A DNA stretch of 64,000 nt, from assembly GCA_014281115.1 (NCBI GenBank), contig JACONQ010000017.1, forward strand, positions 558,001-622,000, given 5' to 3'. Position 1 is the stretch's first letter. Each line of letters begins with the position of its first letter. This document shows, in pieces, positions 44,211-54,884 of the stretch. The stretch comes from Laburnicola sp. R22_1. Taxonomy: Eukaryota > Ascomycota > Dothideomycetes > Pleosporales > Didymosphaeriaceae. The position numbers and the translations under genes were made by a program. The notes under the pieces were generated by a model. It searched no databases, was not told where the DNA came from, and saw nothing but the letters and a program-made list of their open reading frames with translations.

Positions 44211-44559
44211 TCCCCAAGCCCAACCTGTTGCGATCGCATACACGTCCACTTGCCACTTGCTACAAAGTCATCACCTGGCCAGCTTTGGACCCCTATTTGC
44301 CTGGCTGATCTCTGCATCTGTTCTGTTCCCATATGATTCACGATCAAGCTTTGTCGATACTGACCAACAGAAACAATATTCATTGCCAGCTCAGGATATC
44401 AAGTACTCCACCGTGAAGGGACTCTAGGTTCCCATCGCCGACACCATCCATAACCAAACTGTAGCTCTACCAAGCTGTTTCCGTCCACATTCGGGTAGGT
44501 CCATCGTTGTCCCAAAGACCCGGCCGTCCTGCCGAAAGAGTATACAATAATAGCCTAGC
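44211..44559. other. intergenic: downstream of the snoRNA cluster
   Basis: Contains the last exon of the host transcript for an unknown distance and the 3' region of the next minus-strand gene. A weak C/D-like pair (ATGATTC near 44333, CTGA near 44361) is too close-spaced to call. No seventh snoRNA was found. Confidence 0.45.
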
Positions 44560-44923
44560 TCAATACAATCCAATCGTAATGTCTCCCCGTATCCTCGCCG
44601 TCAAGTGAATCTCAGCCTCCAGATCCAACTTGATACCGAGAAGGAGCGCGGCATCCTTGAGCTTGCCGTTGTCGTCGACAGGCCCCTTGATGAGGGAACC
44701 TGCGGGCCTGTTGAGACCGGATGAAGATGGTGCTTGAGGTTGAGAAGGGTAGCTGCTGCCGACGTTTGCACTGATCTTGCGACCGCCGGACGCTTGACCG
44801 TCGTTGGAGTCGGAGTCGGACATGTAGCCGGCGGGGCGGGTTGCGGGGCGGGGTGTGGATTCACTGGACGAAGGGTGAGTGCGTGTTGAATAAGTAGGGA
44901 TGAATCACTTACACGCCAGACAT
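44560..44923 (-). CDS. small acidic/Ser-rich protein, 104 aa, function unknown
   Basis: Two exons: 44913-44923 (11 nt, encoding MSG and part of V) and 44560-44863, joined through a 49-nt GTAAGT...CAG intron. The product begins MSGVESTPRPATRPAGYMSD and ends ARIRGDITIGLY. The N-terminal 65 residues are disordered and rich in Ser, Pro and Gly. The C-terminal 40 (DDNGKLKDAALLLGIKLDLEAEI onward) are amphipathic and look like a conserved domain, but I do not recognise the family. An internal Met (MSDSDSNDG, 44823) could start a shorter 87-aa form without splicing. The tiny first exon carrying the start codon is the reason such a gene is easily missed. Confidence 0.72.
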
Positions 44924-45971
44924 TTTGAGTGTGGAGTTGGGTTGGAGGGTTTGTGGATGAAGTTGAGTAACTGAACGGAATGTAGCGAGAGAGTGATAGG
45001 CGTCCTGGCCGCTTGAATATTATTTTTGTCGGTTGGGGTGTATTGAGAATCAGATCAACTGCTCTGGAGTTTTAGATGGAGCGCTGCATGTCTGCCTTAA
45101 GTATTTGCACAGGTGTAAGGTTACTAGGTCCTAGCGGTGAGCAGTGGTCAAACTGCTCAAAGCGTAATCGCCAGATACGGTTCGGGATCGCTTATGCTCG
45201 TGCCCGAAACCGCTCTTGTGCCATTTCTGGGTTTCGCCGGGCAGACATCGTTCGAGCTAAGAATCCTAAGATATGGATCTCTTCGCAGTAAGATGCATCG
45301 AACGTGGGTGTGGTGGTGCGCCTGCCACTACGCGTGGGTCGAGTCGCGCTGAAACCAGGGATGAAAGGGCTAGACCGAGCAGGGGGCGATGTGTTTTGGG
45401 TTTCGTGTTTCCTCTTCTGGAATCTCGTGCCACCATCACACCATCTTTCTAGGAGTCTGAGAATCTGGAGCTGCACAATTTCGATTCCGGGTGAATTGCT
45501 TGTTGTCGCGGGACGCGAGATGGCCCTGGGGGTATATGCGCGGGATGACTGCTGCAAGGGAATTCACATGGCAACTTCGTAGCGATGGGTAGAAGGATGG
45601 CGACGAGTTTCGGACGAGGGATGTCAGGCCATGGATCGCAATCAGTTGTTGAAGCGAGTCGCATCTCAGTGGGACCGGTTATTGCCACGGCCAGTGCGTT
45701 AGGACTCGTGTTTGAAGAGATGCATCTTCGGGAGGGTACGTGCCGTTGACCGTGGTCCCTTGTTGATGCTAATCGGTTGACAGACAACGTCGCACATCGA
45801 TAGCTACGGCGTAAACATCCTATGCTTTCTATGAGGAATATTTTTGAGGTGTGCTGGACACCGCATTAATTTGGTTGTTGCGTGCGTAAAACTGCATTTG
45901 GACGCCATCTCATCCTGAGCCATTCCATCGCGGTATCTCACACTTGCCTTCTTTCTCGCTACATCTTTAAT
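44924..45971. other. intergenic between divergent genes
   Basis: About 1 kb with no gene recognised. Minus-strand frames at 45192-45557 and 45449-45787 overlap each other without splice or family support. Confidence 0.5.
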
Positions 45972-48354
45972 ATGGTCTTGTCAATTCTCGTTGCAATCAT
46001 ATCAGCTCCGGCTCTACTCGGTACTCAGGAGGCCATCAGACAATCGCAATCCAAGGAGAAGCGAGAAGAACATCGAGCGCGCCGATGCAATCTCATAGCA
46101 ACATGCGTCAAGTCTTCCATGCGCAGTCGGGAGATCAACGGTCGACCCATTGTTCTTAAAGACGGAAAGGTATGCTGCGAGTGCCTGTTCGGCAAGCCGA
46201 TGAGTGGCATTTGTTTACATGGGTCCTAGCTGTGGATTGATACGGGCACGAGCGATGGGGCCCCGTTTGGTCATCCTTATGCCGGCTACTACCTACCCTG
46301 TACGTAACTATACCTTATGGCTGCCTGGCATTCACTTACCGATCGCTCCGCATGAAGACCCAGATACCAAGTATGAAGGTCTCGTGACCACCATCACCGA
46401 CATAGCGCCTATCATGAACTGGGTCTACATTGACAAGGACACCTATGAAGTAAAATACGGCGTGCGCCTTGATGCCCAACCCAATCTTACCGGCCCCTTC
46501 GACTGCACCCGCCAAGACCGCCGACTCACCTTTGACGGCTGGGAAGGCTTCTGTGCCGTCGAAGTGTTCCCCACGCTGTGGGCCCTTTACTTCGACAAAG
46601 ACGATGATGGCCTTCGGTCTAAAGTCGCTCCAGGTACCCGTGTGCTAGAAATAGAACTGTCGAGGAAAGAAAAGAGATGGAAGAAAGACGGAGAGGAGAG
46701 GCAAAAGGATCAGACTACGAAAAGAGAGGTGGAGACTAAGGAAGATGCTCTTGTGGATAATCCGGTTACGGCGCAACCGGTATTGAATCCGCCTGGTGTG
46801 GGTGTGCCGAATGCGGAGAAGGTACAGGAACCGTTGAAGCCTTTTGGTCTGCCGAAGTCTCTCTTCAGTGATCCTCCTAGGCCAATCTTCTTTGGTCAGG
46901 AAATGCTACCGCCGAGGACACCACCGCCGGCATACGAGATGGATAGCGCTGTAGATCCTCCACCAGTAGCAGAGATAAAGCTACCTGCTGCAGAGCCTGA
47001 GGTACCTCTGCCCGGGGAGAACATAACGCCATTATCGCCGCCTGCTCAGCAGCCCCAAGCACCATTACCAGTTCGAACACCACAGTGGGCACAAGCGGCT
47101 TCCCAGCCTCGACAAGAATCACCATCTGCTCAAAAATCCGGCTCTCCTGTCGAACTGTTCCAGACACCACAACGAGGTCCAATGGCTCCTTCAAGAAATG
47201 AAGCAAACGAATCACCACCAAGATCAGAGTCTTATAAACCTCCTCTCGCGCCAGCACCACTGCGAGTGACTCCGCCGGCCGACAGACGTCCTACACCGAA
47301 GCTCAACCGGCAAAGCGGCACCCGAGCTATTGCACAGGCGCAAATGTTCGAAGCCTGGGCCCAGGGGCAGGCCCCAACTAGCGAATCGTCAAGAAAGAGT
47401 ACAACTCCTCCCCGCCCGTTAAGCAATGCGACATCAGTTTCTAACTATTCCGATCCTCCTAAAATCGACGAAGAGGACGTCTTCCTAATCTACAAGGAAC
47501 CTGATCCATCAACACTACCGTTGACCGCGGCTCCAAAGCTAGAGAAAGTGCAGGTAGAGTCCGATACGCCGTTTACAGTGGCTGATCCTGCTGTGTTTGC
47601 TAGACTATCATCAGGATCATCTACGACTTCCGATCCGGCAGTTATAAAGGATAAGCCCATCGGCGAACCCCCAATCCGGAACAAGAGCTCTTCCAAGTCA
47701 ATCTCAGCGAATAGAACTTCCAGAAAACCTCTCCCGCCAGTTCCTGATTTACGTAGAGGCGATGGCCAGGGCCGAAGTTCGCCAGACCGAGGTCCGCCGA
47801 ATCGAAGACAAGCTTCCGTTTCTGAGCGCAGTCGAGCTGTTTCTCCAGAACAGCCGCGTCGTACAAGGGCCGGTCCATCGATAAGTCAATCCAGGACTAC
47901 TACACGTAATCCGACCAGAGCACCCAGCTTGAGAGAGCCACCAACACTACGGGAGAGGAACGATGGCGCGTCTTCCCAACGAAGCGGATCCTCAACTGCA
48001 CAACCACAAACCGATAGAAGCCCCAGATCCTCACCAAGACCCCCCATCGCAAGAACAAACACAGCACCAGTTCGCGATCGTGCGGAGCGGAGTAGAACTA
48101 CATCGAATTTGTATCGTGAGATCGACGATCTCGTTAATTCGGCTAGAAGTAGGAGCAATACTGTGGATAGTAATGGCAGTAATACGCGGAGGAATGAAGC
48201 GAGGGCAGATGAGAGACAGCCTCCTTTGAGAAGGACGGTGACGGCCAGAGAGCGACCGAGGAATGAGGGCGGTAGATCGACAAATGATAGAGTGAGAGAT
48301 GTGGGTAGAGGGCCTGCAAGGAGAGGGGAGAGAGAGCCCATGGAAAGAAAATAA
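45972..48354 (+). CDS. conserved fungal protein with ordered N-terminal domain and long disordered tail
   Basis: Three exons, 45972-46169, 46230-46299 and 46358-48354, give 754 aa. Junctions are supported by a continuous conserved-looking N-terminal domain: an RRCNLIATC stretch, INGRPIVLKDGKLWIDT, then YLPYPDTKYEGLVTTI, IMNWVYIDKDTYEVKYG, NLTGPFDCTRQDRRLTFDGWEGF and LWALYFDKDDDGL (residues about 30-215). I recognise this as a domain recurring in filamentous ascomycetes, without a known role. A charged helical stretch (RKEKRWKKDGEERQKDQ) follows, then about 480 residues of Pro/Ser/Arg-rich disordered sequence with PPPAYEM-type PY-like motifs and a basic Arg-rich end. The first exon has a short hydrophobic start (MVLSILVAIISAPALLG) that could act as a membrane or signal segment. 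Confidence 0.82.
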
Positions 48355-49098
48355 CAATATCGCTCTCGTGGCAGATCTGAAAGCCTCTAGACATGATGCA
48401 GTCTAGATAATTGAAAGTACCTTATGCTCAAAGCGACATCCACACTGCAGTTCAAACATAATTAGCGCACGCCCACATGTCTTCCACACCAGCTTGTGAA
48501 CTCTCCACCTAATTCGCCGCTCCACCGACCTCCATTCTATCCTCCCCGCCGGTATCCTTCGGCCTGATCCGAGACACCCGTACGTACCTGTCTCAGCATG
48601 CGACCCGACACATCTCACCTTGCGCACGGCCCGGAATCCCCTCTGAAACTCGAACCACCACTTTTGCGCCCCACCCGCCCCGTCACTCTCGTCTGGAGTA
48701 ATCCATGAGAGCGTGCGCGCTCACGCGACTAACATGCATTCTGAGGCGTATGTGTCTGGAGGGAAGAGTGATGGCATTGCTGATCAAGCGGAGCCCTTTG
48801 GCGATCTTGATACTGGTGTGGCTGCGATATACATGGATCTGATGCGCCTGCAGGTCTTGCTTCTCTAGTTTAAATCTTTTCTTGTTCGTTGGAGATACCA
48901 CTGATCTGGTTGCTGTTTGTAGAGCTTGGGCTTCGTCCTCGGGCTTTTTGAGTTTACGATTTGCGACCGCTCACGACCGGACGTGTGCATTAACTTTTCC
49001 ATCGGCCCGTCCTTCGCAAGACAGAGGTAGCTACATGATTCATCCACTACTATATAGCGCTGGAACTTTGCATTAATATTGTATAGTTGGCGGCTACC
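48355..49098. other. intergenic between two plus-strand genes
   Basis: No gene recognised; holds a terminator and a promoter. A TATATAG element lies at 49051-49057, about 45 bp before the next start codon. Confidence 0.5.
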
Positions 49099-50665
49099 AT
49101 GAGCTCATCAGCCCGTCTATACGAGCGCCTCGGCCAGATACCGGAAGACCCAGAGAATCCAGAAAGCTTGGAAGATCTCATCGTATGCGCGTTTGGAGCC
49201 TTTGATAGATACTACGTATGTTGGAAGACTCGAGGAGGGGATTATCGACAAGGTAAGGATAAAAAAAACTACATATGTACATGGACGCACGACTGACGTG
49301 CTTCAAGATGGATATGACCTCCCCCCGGAACTCGAAGACTGGCTCTTTACCACCGAAGGCGCTCGAGACTTTGAAAGTTTGCAAGTAGTGTTTGGGCGCG
49401 GCGATGAGTTCTTCGCATCGGATAAGAACGGGAAGCTGGAATATAAAGAGCCAGAGAAGAAGGAGCCACCCCTCGAAGAGCGCGAGGAGAAGCGCGCGCT
49501 GAAGAGATCGAGAACTATATCATTCATGCGGCCACGGTACGACGAGAGCCCGAAACCGAATGACCTGGACTCCCCGTCTTCGAGCAGAAGATCGTCCTTG
49601 ATATCAGGGCGACCGCCTAGTTTGGCGCTTACTTCTCGGACATTATCAGATGCTTCGCTGCATTCACACTCCAGACTGAGCTCAGACTCGTCAGTGAGCT
49701 CTCAGCTCTGGTCTCGCCCACTAAACAACCAGAAAACTGTCCCATCTCGACCGCCAGACCTGGACAACAAATCAGAAGACTCTACGGTCGATTTGAACGG
49801 CGAGGGAGCAATACCATCACCAGTACCAACTTCGACACAGCAAACCAGGCGACCCCGCCCTCTAAGCATGTCCTTAAAAACTAGCCTCTTCCCGCGAATA
49901 CCAGAAGGGAAACAAGTCCCATCGCCAGAATCGCAATACCCCATACCACCCGCGAAATTACCGTCTTCGCACCCAGATTCAACTTCCGCATTCCCGCCCG
50001 CGCCTTACGCCCTACCTTCTCAAACGTCACCACCAAACCGCCACCCGCCGCCCTCCGCACCCTCAACATCTTCGCCATCGCCACCACTTCTACAACGCGA
50101 CCCGCCAAACCCCGACTCCAGTCCTCCTCCCCCGTCCGCCCCACTATCCCTCCAAATAATCCCCACCGCCGCACAAACAACCCCAATCCCACCCCCCATC
50201 TCAAACTCCACACCACCCCCCAATCCCCCCACACTCACCATCCAAATAACCACTCTCTCCACAACCCCCATCTCACCACTCCCAGCCTTCCTCCAAACCC
50301 CCACACGCCCAACCACGTCAACATCAATAACCAAATCCACACAAACCACACCCCCTCTAACCCCGCTGCACATCCCCAGTTCTAACACCACCCCCTACCC
50401 CACCACCACCACCACCACCACACCCATCACCACACCCGAAGACTCCTTCCCCACCAGCGCACCGCCTCCTCCTCCTCCTCCAGTCTTCATGGGCCGAATG
50501 ATGGATTACTACAAGAGGCCTGGGTACCAGTTGGGCGATAGTCTGATGAGTGCGTATTACTACGCGGGTGCGCAAACCGAGGTCGTATATGAGTACGAGT
50601 ACGAGTATGAGTATCAGGAGGGGGAGTTAGATGAGTGGGAGAGGGCGAATGGGAGGGGGTGGTGA
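49099..50665 (+). CDS. fungal protein with conserved N-terminus and Pro/Thr-rich tail, function unknown
   Basis: Two exons, 49099-49252 and 49308-50665 (55-nt intron GTAAGG...AAG), give 503 aa. Residues 1 to about 100 are ordered (MSSSARLYERLGQIPEDPEN; CAFGAFDRYYVCWKTRGGDY; LPPELEDWLFTTEGARDFESLQVVFG) and resemble a conserved fungal domain I cannot name. A charged EEREEKRALKRSR segment follows. Residues about 130-445 are disordered, first Ser-rich, then extremely Pro/Thr-rich, with eight consecutive Pro before VFMGRMMDYYKRPGYQLGD. The tail contains a short Glu-Tyr repeat (EYEYEYEYQEGELDEWE). The DNA of the Pro/Thr region is C/A-biased. No signal peptide or membrane segment is seen. Confidence 0.78.
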
Positions 50666-51197
50666 CGGGGATAGGATGAAAGGCATTATGGGCGCGATGA
50701 TTATGCTTGCTCGTCTGACGAGCGTTTTGCACGCATGTAGGATTGAATCGGTGTATTTATTCTTCTTAGGGAAGGAAGTTGAAGTCTACGATGCGGTGCG
50801 GTGCGGCCCACGGGGTCTCCGGCTAGAGACTCGAACAGAGAGCACCACCAGTGGGGAATGAAGTTAATAGTTACCAATGTAAACAAACCCGCGCAGAAGC
50901 TGGAACCAGTTGACGATTCATTAATTCCGTATAGTTCGGCCGATGGCCGCCTGCCTGCCTGCAACACTACCTACCCAATCTACGCATATCATGCATGCAA
51001 ACCCCCACCCAATCCCCTTTAGACGCCCGCAAAAGAATGTCGCTCATAAACAACGCCACGCAAATGCATCAATCAAAGCCTAAGCCAAGCCTAAACCCTC
51101 AAAACAGGAATAAAGAAAAATCCGCGCCCTAAAGGCTCACACTCAAGAAAAGCCAAAAGAATAAGAAAACATAAAGCCGCACGCACCCACGCAGCTG
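50666..51197. other. intergenic between convergent genes
   Basis: No gene recognised; contains the 3' regions of the genes on either side. Confidence 0.5.
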
Positions 51198-54100
51198 CTA
51201 AATCCTACCACCCTCTACTATTTCCCTGCCCACAAGTTCCAGCTCACCACTCTCCGCCGTTCGCCTCCTCTCAAGCACCCACCTGCCCTCGCCACACTCG
51301 TCCTTCTCTCGAACATAGGCTACGCTATCGGCCGCGCTGCCTTTGCGACTGTGACCCCCCCTCCAAGCACCCGGCGTCGCAGGGCTCGTCGTTGAAATGG
51401 GGGATATGAGGCCGAGAGATTGGCGGCGAGGGGCGGCGGAAGTGCCGGCGGTGATTGGAGAAGGCGAGCTAGTAGAAGGAGGTGCGTGCATGAACGTCGT
51501 GTGGAGAGATAAAGGTGGCGGTGGCTGGAAGGAGGAAGAAGGAGATGTTGGGAGAGGAATGCTCGGTGAAGATTGCATTGGTATTGCGGGTGGTGAATGT
51601 AGAGGCATCTGCGGGATAGGCGGATTGGTTTTGGGCTGGAGATGGCTTGTCGGGCTTGACAGCGAGTTGTAATCGCTGGCCGTCAGTGTCGGACTGTCAG
51701 GCCTGTCCTCATAGTTTTCGTCTTCGTCCAATACATGATCGCCAAAGTGTCCAGCGACCGCGGTGACAGCATCCATAAATGCTTGATCATCCTCCTCAGA
51801 CTCTTCTAGACTGTCGAGAATTGCTGGGGATTCGTCACTCCCGAACGAGTCTTCATTCTGTTCCCTCATGCGATGCCCAGCAGGACTCGTTGTGCGCGGT
51901 ACAAACTGCAGGCCCATCGGCGACGCGTTCCTGGGGCTGCCCGATGTACTACCGGGCAGACTAGCTGTACTTCCAAACGCTCCCTTCCGTAGCTTCATCA
52001 ACGAGTCTAGACTCATGTCTTCATCGTCGCGCCAACCGTAAGGGCTTATCCTGGCGAGTTGCGCTAGAGCTGGGCTTGTCAATGAGTGCTGCGTCAGACC
52101 TGGGCTTGTCAGGGACGGGGTGCCGTCGCGGAAATGGTGTAGACTAATGAATGAGTTGCGGGTGCTGTATTCGCTGCGCTCGGTAATAGGTGTTAAGTTG
52201 GGCTCACGCATAGCGTTCCGCCCACTAACAGTTCGACCTAATCCAGACTGGCCAAAGTAGCCACCATACGCATTAACTGCCTCGCCTTCAGCAGCAGCAT
52301 AAAACCCAAATTCCTGGCCATAAAATTCCTCATAGTCATTTGCCAGGGCCTCAGAATTGGCTTCAGCGATCAGGAGTTCATCATCCAGTGCTGAATCGTA
52401 TTCACTGTATTCGTAATCGTCCACAAAGCTTGAGCTCATCCCGAAGACATCATCGTCAGGTGGAAAACCTGTGGTCTCTTGACTGAACCGACCGTCATCG
52501 GGTATCAGGCTGGGTCGTGAGTTGCTGATGGAAGAAGAGTCATCTACATCAGAGCTTAGCCGGCCCACATCAGTGCTCGCTTTTCGAACGAATCGGCCAT
52601 CCGCTTCAGCACGATTTGCAGCATCGGCTAGCGCGCTGTGGTAGGCACTGAGATTGCGACTGGCGCTCGGCTGGGCTCTTGACGTCGTGTGAACGAGTGA
52701 AGGCTCACTCTTCTCGAGGATCTTCGACAGGGTGTCATCGTCCGCCTCGTATCCCGTCTCCGAGGTGAGCCCGTCGGACGGGTGCATGGAGAGAGTGCTG
52801 CGCAGTTCTTCGACAGATGGTGGCTTGACCTTGCGATCAAAAAGGGGGCCCTCCGGGTCGTCGAAGATTCTCTCGTCGAACTCGACAGCATCAACATAGC
52901 CCTGCTCGTCAATCATTCCATCATCAAAGTATAAATCGTCATCCAAGCCCGCTCGGGCGAATGCCACTGCTTTAGTCGGAGCGACTGTCACGTCTTGCGG
53001 TGCCCCACCCGATGTGTATTCAGCGGCAGCAGTCGAATCTTGTGGAAAATCCATTATACCGAGGCCTTGTGCATTGCTCATCGGCACTTCGTTGTCGTCC
53101 GACAACAGTTCAGATGCAGGTGGTTGTGCTTGCTCCAATGCGTTTTCAGACATGGCAAAGCCGATGGGGTCTCCATTAGCGTCAAGCAGCGTCTGTATCT
53201 CGCTGTCCATGCCGAATGGACTCAGCGGGTTCATATTTGGCTGTAAGGATAAAGAGGAGAAGTCGAAAGCCGACATGCCAGGAGACAAAGTCTGGTCACC
53301 CAGACCCCTGTAGTCGGCCTCCTCGCCTAACATAGGAATGTCTTCTTCGTAGCCACCATCCATGTCAAAGTCGTCTTCCATGCCGTAGTCGTCGTAATCG
53401 TCCCCAATACTATTAGTAGACATACGCGCTTCTGATTTGGCCGCCTTCTCGGCAGCCTTCTGTATATGTCGCTCTTCCAGTATCTTCTCCTGCGCGGCCG
53501 AGTCACCGTTGCCTATCTGGAAACTGAACCTGGAGGCTCGACTTGTCAGGTGAGTCGGTAGGCCGGCTGGAACGAAAGAGGGATCGGTAACCGAAGTCGC
53601 TCTTGAACGAGACGATGGTGGCGTCTTCGTAGATTTCCGCTTCCTAGGTGTCACCTCAGCGGAGCTGTCGGTTGGGCTAGGTGCCTCCTGCACCGGCGAC
53701 AAGATAGACGTTACATAGTCCTGATTCAGCTCCAGGGGCGGGGGTATCGGTAGGGTAGTGAAAGGCGGTAGTGAGGGCGAATCTTCCGCGACAGGTGGAG
53801 GGGGCGGCGGCGATCGCGCAGGGGGTTCGGAGAGATAAGAGTTCGGCTTAGAGAAGGCTTGGGACGGTGGTGGTGGCGGTGAACGCCCAGGAGGCTCAGG
53901 GACATGAGAGTTCCTCTTCAGGAAATCCTTATTCACCAGTTGCTCCGCTCTTATGGCAGCCTGGCTCTGCTCATAACTCGTGTCGTCGTCAAAGTGTTCC
54001 CTAAACACTGGCGTATGTTCCCTTTCAATTTTCGGAGGACTCGGTTCCGTCTTCTGGGGTTCGTTGCCGTATGCATTGCTGTACGAGAAGTTCCTATTCG

Positions 54101-54884
54101 GTCTTGGGGCGCTGAAGTCGTGCACGATACGACCGCGAATGCTGGGATCGTAGTTGTCCGGCATAGGTGGAACGATGGGCGGCGATCGCTGGGTGACAAG
54201 GGATTCGTCATGGAGGGCCTCGAGAGGCTGCGCTGACCTCCGGCGCATCAACAGTGACATGGGATTGCGCAGGTTCAACCTCGACTTTCCGGATTTTGGT
54301 GGTTGCGTAGTGGGCGCGGATGGCCTTGGAGTACTCGACATCATCTCGCTCAGACCACTCATGAGCGAAGTCTGCGATTTGGAGTGTCGGGAGTAGGTGG
54401 AAGAAATGATCGAGGGGGCTGGATGAGTCGAAGATTGGGCTGGTGGCACCTCCAGCTGGGTCATATGCTCGGCTACCTGCGGGAGACGTTGCTCCGGTAG
54501 TTGCAGATCTGTTGGCTGATTTCCTGCCGACCACGCTGATGAAGGGCGGTTGGCATCGTAGGCCGGCGAGAGGCGGTCCTGCACAGCATGCGAAGGCGAA
54601 CGCAGGGCACCATGCTGTGGGCTCAGCAGCGAGCTGTGGCCTCGCTTGTCGAGCTTCGAGGCCACGCGCGGTATGGGGGGCAGCTGTGGGGGGAACGGCG
54701 AGACGGGCGAGCTTGACGCATAGCTCGCATCGTCGGGCAGGCGCGGGCTCGTGAAGGGCTCGACGCTTGCTTGCGAGGGGCTCAGCAGCGGATAGGCAGA
54801 GGGACTGGAGACGGGTTCGGGGGATGCGAGGCTGGAAGCATGGCGTTTGGCAGCATTGCGCTTGGAAGAAAAAAAGTGCGCCAT
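51198..54884 (-). CDS. 1228-aa disordered fungal protein, function unknown
   Basis: Uninterrupted 1228-aa frame starting MAHFFSSKRNAAKRHASS. The basic N-terminus is followed by Ser/Pro-rich sequence containing SGKSRLNLRNPMSLLMRRRS (near 205) and NYDPSIRGRIVHDFSAPR (near 245), which read like short conserved motifs. EPPGRSPPPPPSQAF is repeated in altered form as EPPARSPPPPPPVAE at about 330-365. A helical KILEERHIQKAAEKAAKSEAR segment (about 470) precedes a very acidic centre (DDYDDYGMEDDFDMDGGYEED) and many short acidic motifs, among them YFDDGMIDEQGYVDA (about 650) and a Tyr/Asp-rich stretch near 825. The C-terminus is Pro/Ser-rich, ending RRTAESGELELVGREI. Not recognised; a scaffold or regulator is conceivable. 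Confidence 0.82.
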   Translation of the reverse strand: MAHFFSSKRNAAKRHASSLASPEPVSSPSAYPLLSPSQASVEPFTSPRLPDDASYASSSPVSPFPPQLPPIPRVASKLDKRGHSSLLSPQHGALRSPSHAVQDRLSPAYDANRPSSAWSAGNQPTDLQLPEQRLPQVAEHMTQLEVPPAQSSTHPAPSIISSTYSRHSKSQTSLMSGLSEMMSSTPRPSAPTTQPPKSGKSRLNLRNPMSLLMRRRSAQPLEALHDESLVTQRSPPIVPPMPDNYDPSIRGRIVHDFSAPRPNRNFSYSNAYGNEPQKTEPSPPKIEREHTPVFREHFDDDTSYEQSQAAIRAEQLVNKDFLKRNSHVPEPPGRSPPPPPSQAFSKPNSYLSEPPARSPPPPPPVAEDSPSLPPFTTLPIPPPLELNQDYVTSILSPVQEAPSPTDSSAEVTPRKRKSTKTPPSSRSRATSVTDPSFVPAGLPTHLTSRASRFSFQIGNGDSAAQEKILEERHIQKAAEKAAKSEARMSTNSIGDDYDDYGMEDDFDMDGGYEEDIPMLGEEADYRGLGDQTLSPGMSAFDFSSLSLQPNMNPLSPFGMDSEIQTLLDANGDPIGFAMSENALEQAQPPASELLSDDNEVPMSNAQGLGIMDFPQDSTAAAEYTSGGAPQDVTVAPTKAVAFARAGLDDDLYFDDGMIDEQGYVDAVEFDERIFDDPEGPLFDRKVKPPSVEELRSTLSMHPSDGLTSETGYEADDDTLSKILEKSEPSLVHTTSRAQPSASRNLSAYHSALADAANRAEADGRFVRKASTDVGRLSSDVDDSSSISNSRPSLIPDDGRFSQETTGFPPDDDVFGMSSSFVDDYEYSEYDSALDDELLIAEANSEALANDYEEFYGQEFGFYAAAEGEAVNAYGGYFGQSGLGRTVSGRNAMREPNLTPITERSEYSTRNSFISLHHFRDGTPSLTSPGLTQHSLTSPALAQLARISPYGWRDDEDMSLDSLMKLRKGAFGSTASLPGSTSGSPRNASPMGLQFVPRTTSPAGHRMREQNEDSFGSDESPAILDSLEESEEDDQAFMDAVTAVAGHFGDHVLDEDENYEDRPDSPTLTASDYNSLSSPTSHLQPKTNPPIPQMPLHSPPAIPMQSSPSIPLPTSPSSSFQPPPPLSLHTTFMHAPPSTSSPSPITAGTSAAPRRQSLGLISPISTTSPATPGAWRGGHSRKGSAADSVAYVREKDECGEGRWVLERRRTAESGELELVGREIVEGGRI

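Noticed and set aside
44325..44370. weak C/D pair (ATGATTC ... CTGA) after the last snoRNA
   Set aside because: Boxes only about 25 nt apart, no rRNA-complementary guide recognised.
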